Assembly (NCBI RefSeq): GCF_018143015.1
Contig: NC_054753.1
Location: forward strand, 29,655,292 to 29,719,291
Source of the DNA: Lytechinus variegatus
Lineage: Eukaryota > Echinodermata > Echinoidea > Temnopleuroida > Toxopneustidae
Length of the DNA: 64,000 bases
Direction: 5' to 3'
The translations under genes and the position numbers were made by a program. The notes below the pieces were generated by a model, which was not told the origin of the DNA, made no database searches, and saw nothing but the letters and a program-made list of their open reading frames with translations. This document shows, piece by piece, positions 59,930-64,000 of the stretch. The stretch's first letter is position 1. Every line of letters starts with the position of its first letter.

Positions 59930-59961
<32 letters not shown>

Positions 59962-60087
59962 AACTACTACTATTGCTACTACTATTAGTACAACTACTTC
60001 AACTAAACTACTGCTACTACAACTACTATTACTACTATTCTACTACTACTAATACTACTACTACTATTATTAGTACAACTACTACTT

Positions 60088-60163
<76 letters not shown>

Positions 60164-60299
60164 AACTTCTACTACTACTGCTACTACTATTAGTACAACT
60201 ACTTCAACTACTACTACTACTACTACTACTACTACTGATACCACAACTACTATTACTACTATACTACTACTACTACTATTATTAGTACAACTACTACTT

Positions 60300-60368
<69 letters not shown>

Positions 60369-60376
60369 TTAGTACA

Positions 60377-60431
<55 letters not shown>

Positions 60432-60506
60432 TTACTAATATACTACTACAACTACTACTACTATTATTAGTACAACTACTACTTCTACTACTACTACTAC
60501 TACTAC

Positions 60507-60547
<41 letters not shown>

Positions 60548-60590
60548 TTACTACTACTGCTGCTCCCGTTGCTGCTGATACGACTACGAC
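59585..60590. repeat. (ACT)n / (CTA)n microsatellite about 1 kb, split by a MITE
   Basis: Impure ACT/CTA trinucleotides occupy 59,585-59,660 and 59,886-60,590, interrupted by MITE copy 5. At 59,626-59,660 the repeat flips from CTA to TAG, forming a hairpin. Poly-Thr, poly-Leu and poly-Val frames are artefacts. Confidence 0.95.
59661..59888 (+). mobile_element. TACACTGTAAAAACTG MITE, copy 5 (in microsatellite)
   Basis: Starts GTGGTGTTAACCGGTGTACA without the first ~15 bp of the tip, which is replaced by TAG repeats, and ends ATAGTTTTTACAGTGTA. Embedded in ACT microsatellite on both sides. Confidence 0.8.
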
Positions 60591-63164
60591 TACTATACTA
60601 CCATAATTACATTAGTAGCAATGATAGTATAATACAAATATAAAAAGTATTGATATGATATATGGTAATAATGAAAATTGCTGTGATGATGTTTTTTATA
60701 TACATATTATTTCTTATAACCAGAAAATATATTACTGTGATACCCGATCAGATCTGTTTCCTTTCATTGCATTTGTTATTAATTAACATTTTCACAAGGA
60801 TAAAACGATCGGCGTAATGAATATAAAAAATTGTATGGTATAGACTGTTTCACGTCTTTGTCCCGAATAAATACTTCATACAGGAGTACAGTCAAAACAA
60901 TAAAAATGTCACCCGAGCCTTTAAAAACGAAGCATGAATCTTTATATTAACCGTATAACCTTCGAAATATAATTCGAATAAAAACAGAACAGGGAAATCA
61001 ACTTCCAAAAAAAAAAAATGAGAGCAAAAACATCGGATCCACAGAACCGTCAATACTGCGTCTCATTTAGGCCGAAAGATGCACAATACACAAGATCGTT
61101 GCCATGTCAGACAAGCCATTATACCTGCATAGAGCAAACAGTACCTATGAAATCATTTAAGCAGCAATCACGACCGAATACGCGCTCGGCAGAGAAGAGA
61201 AAAAAATAATGAATTCCAGGCTTGTCAACCGACATTGTTTGAACGTTTTCCACTTCCTGCGGAGTATTCCATTCGTGTTATTTGATAAATTCTTAATTTT
61301 GATCGAAGCTATTTTATATTTGAAGTTAATTTTGAAGTTAATTTGAAGTGTAAACCCCATGGGAAATATATTCACCTGTACCTGGGCTAGTTTGTCAGGT
61401 TAAAACAAGCTGGTGATTATACTCATAATAGCTATCTTCCTCTACACAAAGCCTTTCCTAATCTACCCCCACACTGACTCACCAATCTATCTAGACCCTG
61501 GCTTGACCATTGTGACGTCATAATTTCTCGGGTGAAACTTCCCGCCATACCGCTGAGTTCCCCTCATTCGGGTGTCATTAAAACTAGGGCACAATAATTA
61601 TAACAATTAACATGATAAACTACTTGAAAAAAAAACGAATTCCATTATATTTTTGGAAAGTGATATAAGCAAATGCTAATTTCTGGATCATTGTTAACAA
61701 TTATGTCTTATCTTACCATGAAATGTCACAGAGCAATAAGGTAGTTCAGTCTTGTTTTGAAATAGTTTCACGATTCTTTCAAAAAAATAAAAAGTATAAA
61801 AAGTACAAAAAAGGGAAAGCATATTAGTTTATTAGACAATGTAGATTCTAACGAGAATAGTGTTCTTGTTGGTTGATGAACTCAAAATCTGAATAATGTT
61901 CTTAAAATAGAATAAAATCAAGCAACCATTATTACTTGCTCATTTGATTATTATAACAGTAAGTTAATCGTATGTCAGCAGATGTCATTTGTTGGGCTAA
62001 CCGTATAATGGAGGTATAATGTCCTGATTTAAAACCGATTTAACCAAATGCAACTCAATTTTACAACAGTTTTAATTCCAATATAGGTCTAATCTAAATT
62101 TAGAAGTTTCAATATTCTTGACGTCTTGAATGGTCAAAGTAAACATCCTGTCTTCATAAGCAATTCAAAACGAGAATGAAATTAAGTATGATTAAAATTT
62201 ATTGTATTATAAATAAAGTCTGTGATTTTCAGTTAACTGCTTTTCAGCGATGGATTATATTAATTTCTTCTCATTTTTTTCATGATCACACTGCAAGAAA
62301 ACTTCAATCACGTTAATTATTAATAACATTATTAAAATGTGTGTTTTGGCAGCAAATTCCATAATTATCTTAAAGATGGTATAACATAAACTATAGTGCA
62401 TTTAGTCAACTTCTTTCGGTTCATAATGTATTTTGTATTTTAATAGCTTACGTTCTTAATTTTCAGTATTAATTGAATTAAATTGAGTCACATATCGACC
62501 TTTTGTATTTAAATGTCATACATTCCGATTATCTCTATATTGTATGCATAATTAATTGTATCAAATGAATGATGTTCACTTTTATGTTCTTTGATGTTCA
62601 TTCCCCTAAATATCTCCTTTATTCTCAATACTACGCCGTTTCTTTTCTTAGCTCTTTAAAACATTAAGTCTTATATAAAACGCTTTATAAATTTTGTGTA
62701 TTATAATTATTACTAAAATTTGATCAAACTTTAAAAGCTTACTGTAGGTGCTTTGAGCGGAAGGGGGGGGGGGGGACTCCACTTCGTGCACAACCGTCTT
62801 GTCATATGTTTATCGGACACAAAATACTATTACCAAAAATCGTTTTAAAAAGTCAGGTTTATAATTCAAAGAAAAATATTTTGGATCCTCTTTATTTAAG
62901 TTGAAAGTAATCATTGCTTCATCGCTACACGCAGTATAGGCTGGCTCCCACCCCTGGTTAACACGGTCAGTTACCTCATTCTTGAATAGTCAAAAGTCAA
63001 CTAAATTACAGCAAACAGTGGACAAGGTGGATGAAGGTGCAACTTCTGCAAGAGGTGTTATCATTTTTATTCAAAATTAAAATTTGGAACAACAAAGCTT
63101 CTGCGCTTCGCGTGGGGGTCTCCCGTAAGTGATCCGCACGCTTTGCGGTCTGTCGATACGTCAT
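60591..63164. other. No gene seen
   Basis: AT-rich sequence. A CRE word (TGACGTCA) occurs near 61,513 and a G run of about 14 at 62,763-62,776. No exon with paired splice signals was recognised. Confidence 0.4.
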
Positions 63165-63290
63165 ATCTTGCTTTCTTTCTTTCTTTATCTCCCTCTCCCC
63201 TTTCTTTCTTTCTTTCTTTCTATGTTTCTTGATTTCCTTCTTTCTTCTATTGCTTCTCTCTTTCTTCATTTTGTTCATTCTTTTCCTCTT
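63165..63290. repeat. (TTTC)n pyrimidine-rich tract
   Basis: CTTTCTTTCTTTC runs with CCCTCTCC interruptions; the Lys/Arg/Glu-rich minus-strand frame is an artefact. Confidence 0.85.
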
Positions 63291-63483
63291 CTCTTTATTT
63301 TCCACATTTCTCTTCCTTTCCTCCTGTCCCCATTAACCTTAAACCATCAACTCCACAACAATTGCCATGCACATCACCGTCATGACCGCAACCACTACTA
63401 CAACCTCCACTTTAAACAAAACTAATATCAATTCAAAACCATTAAACATACTACAAAAGTCATCGATCAAATATATTATATAA

Positions 63484-63761
63484 ATAGTGTACAATCTATT
63501 GTACACTATACTGGATTATATGTACGACAAATATAAAATTATCCCGAGTGCAGGTTTATTTCACCGAGGCCTTAGGCCTCGGTGAAATAAACCTGCACGA
63601 GGGATAATTTTATATTTGGAGTTCATATAGTCCAGTAATATTGTATGATAGAACGTTCACTATTTATTATAGTAAATAGATCCCTTAATCTAAGCCCCCC
63701 ATCATGGATTTTGCCATCCAAAAATCGAAAGTTATATTGTACATATGTACAATATAACTTT
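63484..63761. repeat. Palindrome cluster, possible foldback element
   Basis: Three palindromes occur in 280 bp. ATAGTGTACAAT..ATTGTACACTAT lies at 63,484-63,509. GTGCAGGTTTATTTCACCGA then GGCC, with its exact complement and a TTA loop, lies at 63,548-63,598; its arms extend outwards through ATATAAAATTATCCC to about 70 bp. A perfect 34-bp palindrome (AAAGTTATATTGTACAT and complement) lies at 63,728-63,761. Confidence 0.8.
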
Positions 63762-64000
63762 TTGAAGGGAGGTCACGTGGTACAAATCCAGCCAATCACA
63801 GCTCGTATTTTACTACCACAATTAAATATATACATTTATATTCTGCTACGTCGCATCTATACCGAGTGAGCCTATGCGTTGATACAATATTTACGAGCTA
63901 TATATTATTCATATTTCTGTCTTGCTTTGTCTGCCCCGTTCTCTTAGTTCAAACAACCTCATATCTAGAGCATGATCAGATATTTCATCCGGTCTATTTC

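Noticed and set aside
59973..60470. 165-codon Thr/Leu-rich frame
   Set aside because: Translation of the ACT microsatellite; equal-quality frames exist in other phases.

Overview
The window is eukaryotic nuclear DNA: AT-rich, dominated by dispersed repeats, with small exons separated by kilobase introns, tRNA-headed SINEs, non-LTR retrotransposon fragments and many inverted-repeat (MITE or foldback) elements. The repeat style (long foldback transposons with 8-bp target duplications, tRNA-derived SINEs with ATT tails, palindromic TTAA-flanked MITEs) fits an echinoderm, most likely a sea urchin. That assignment rests on style, not on a recognised marker gene. There are no bacterial operons and no rRNA.

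The best host gene lies on the minus strand between 11,087 and 5,046. It has six phase-compatible exons encoding a 171-residue protein with four membrane helices. Exon 4 lacks one base in a G run, which is either an assembly error or a real lesion. A clean tRNA-Arg(TCT) gene lies at 24,922-24,995. Weaker exon-like signals are at 15,034 (+), 33.3-35.1 kb (mostly +), 38.1 kb (+) and 58,704-58,795 (+). The last looks like a first coding exon whose gene continues past the window.

The dominant structure is an 8.0-kb foldback transposon at 16,637-24,655, flanked by a perfect 8-bp duplication (AATGGTGA). Each arm has a ~400-bp outer domain and ~2.2 kb of about 50 tandem 39-48-bp monomers built around the palindrome GGTCAATTGACC. 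The arms enclose ~2.75 kb of repeat-rich cargo with no transposase. A second, smaller foldback family made of the CGAACCTTCGGAAT motif appears five times (1, 42.5, 44.8-46.7 and 53.7 kb regions, counting one edge copy), with 7-8-bp duplications at the complete copies.

Other repeats by region: 2.3-4.6 kb, an hAT-like element nested in a MITE; 5-9.4 kb, SINE and MITEs inside the introns of the membrane-protein gene; 11.4-14.9 kb, an hAT-like element nested in a second element; 20.5-21.0 kb, a ~112-bp tandem repeat inside the foldback cargo; 25.3-30.5 kb, three LINE fragments, a three-level nested MITE and a LINE broken by a 53-bp insertion; 28-52 kb, four TTAA-flanked palindromic MITEs; 31.6-59.9 kb, five copies of a TACACTGT-ended MITE; 47.1-47.6 kb, a CGGTTT/AAACCG tandem repeat; 59.6-60.6 kb, about 1 kb of ACT microsatellite; 63.5-63.8 kb, a cluster of three palindromes. 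Stretches not listed show no gene that I can support.
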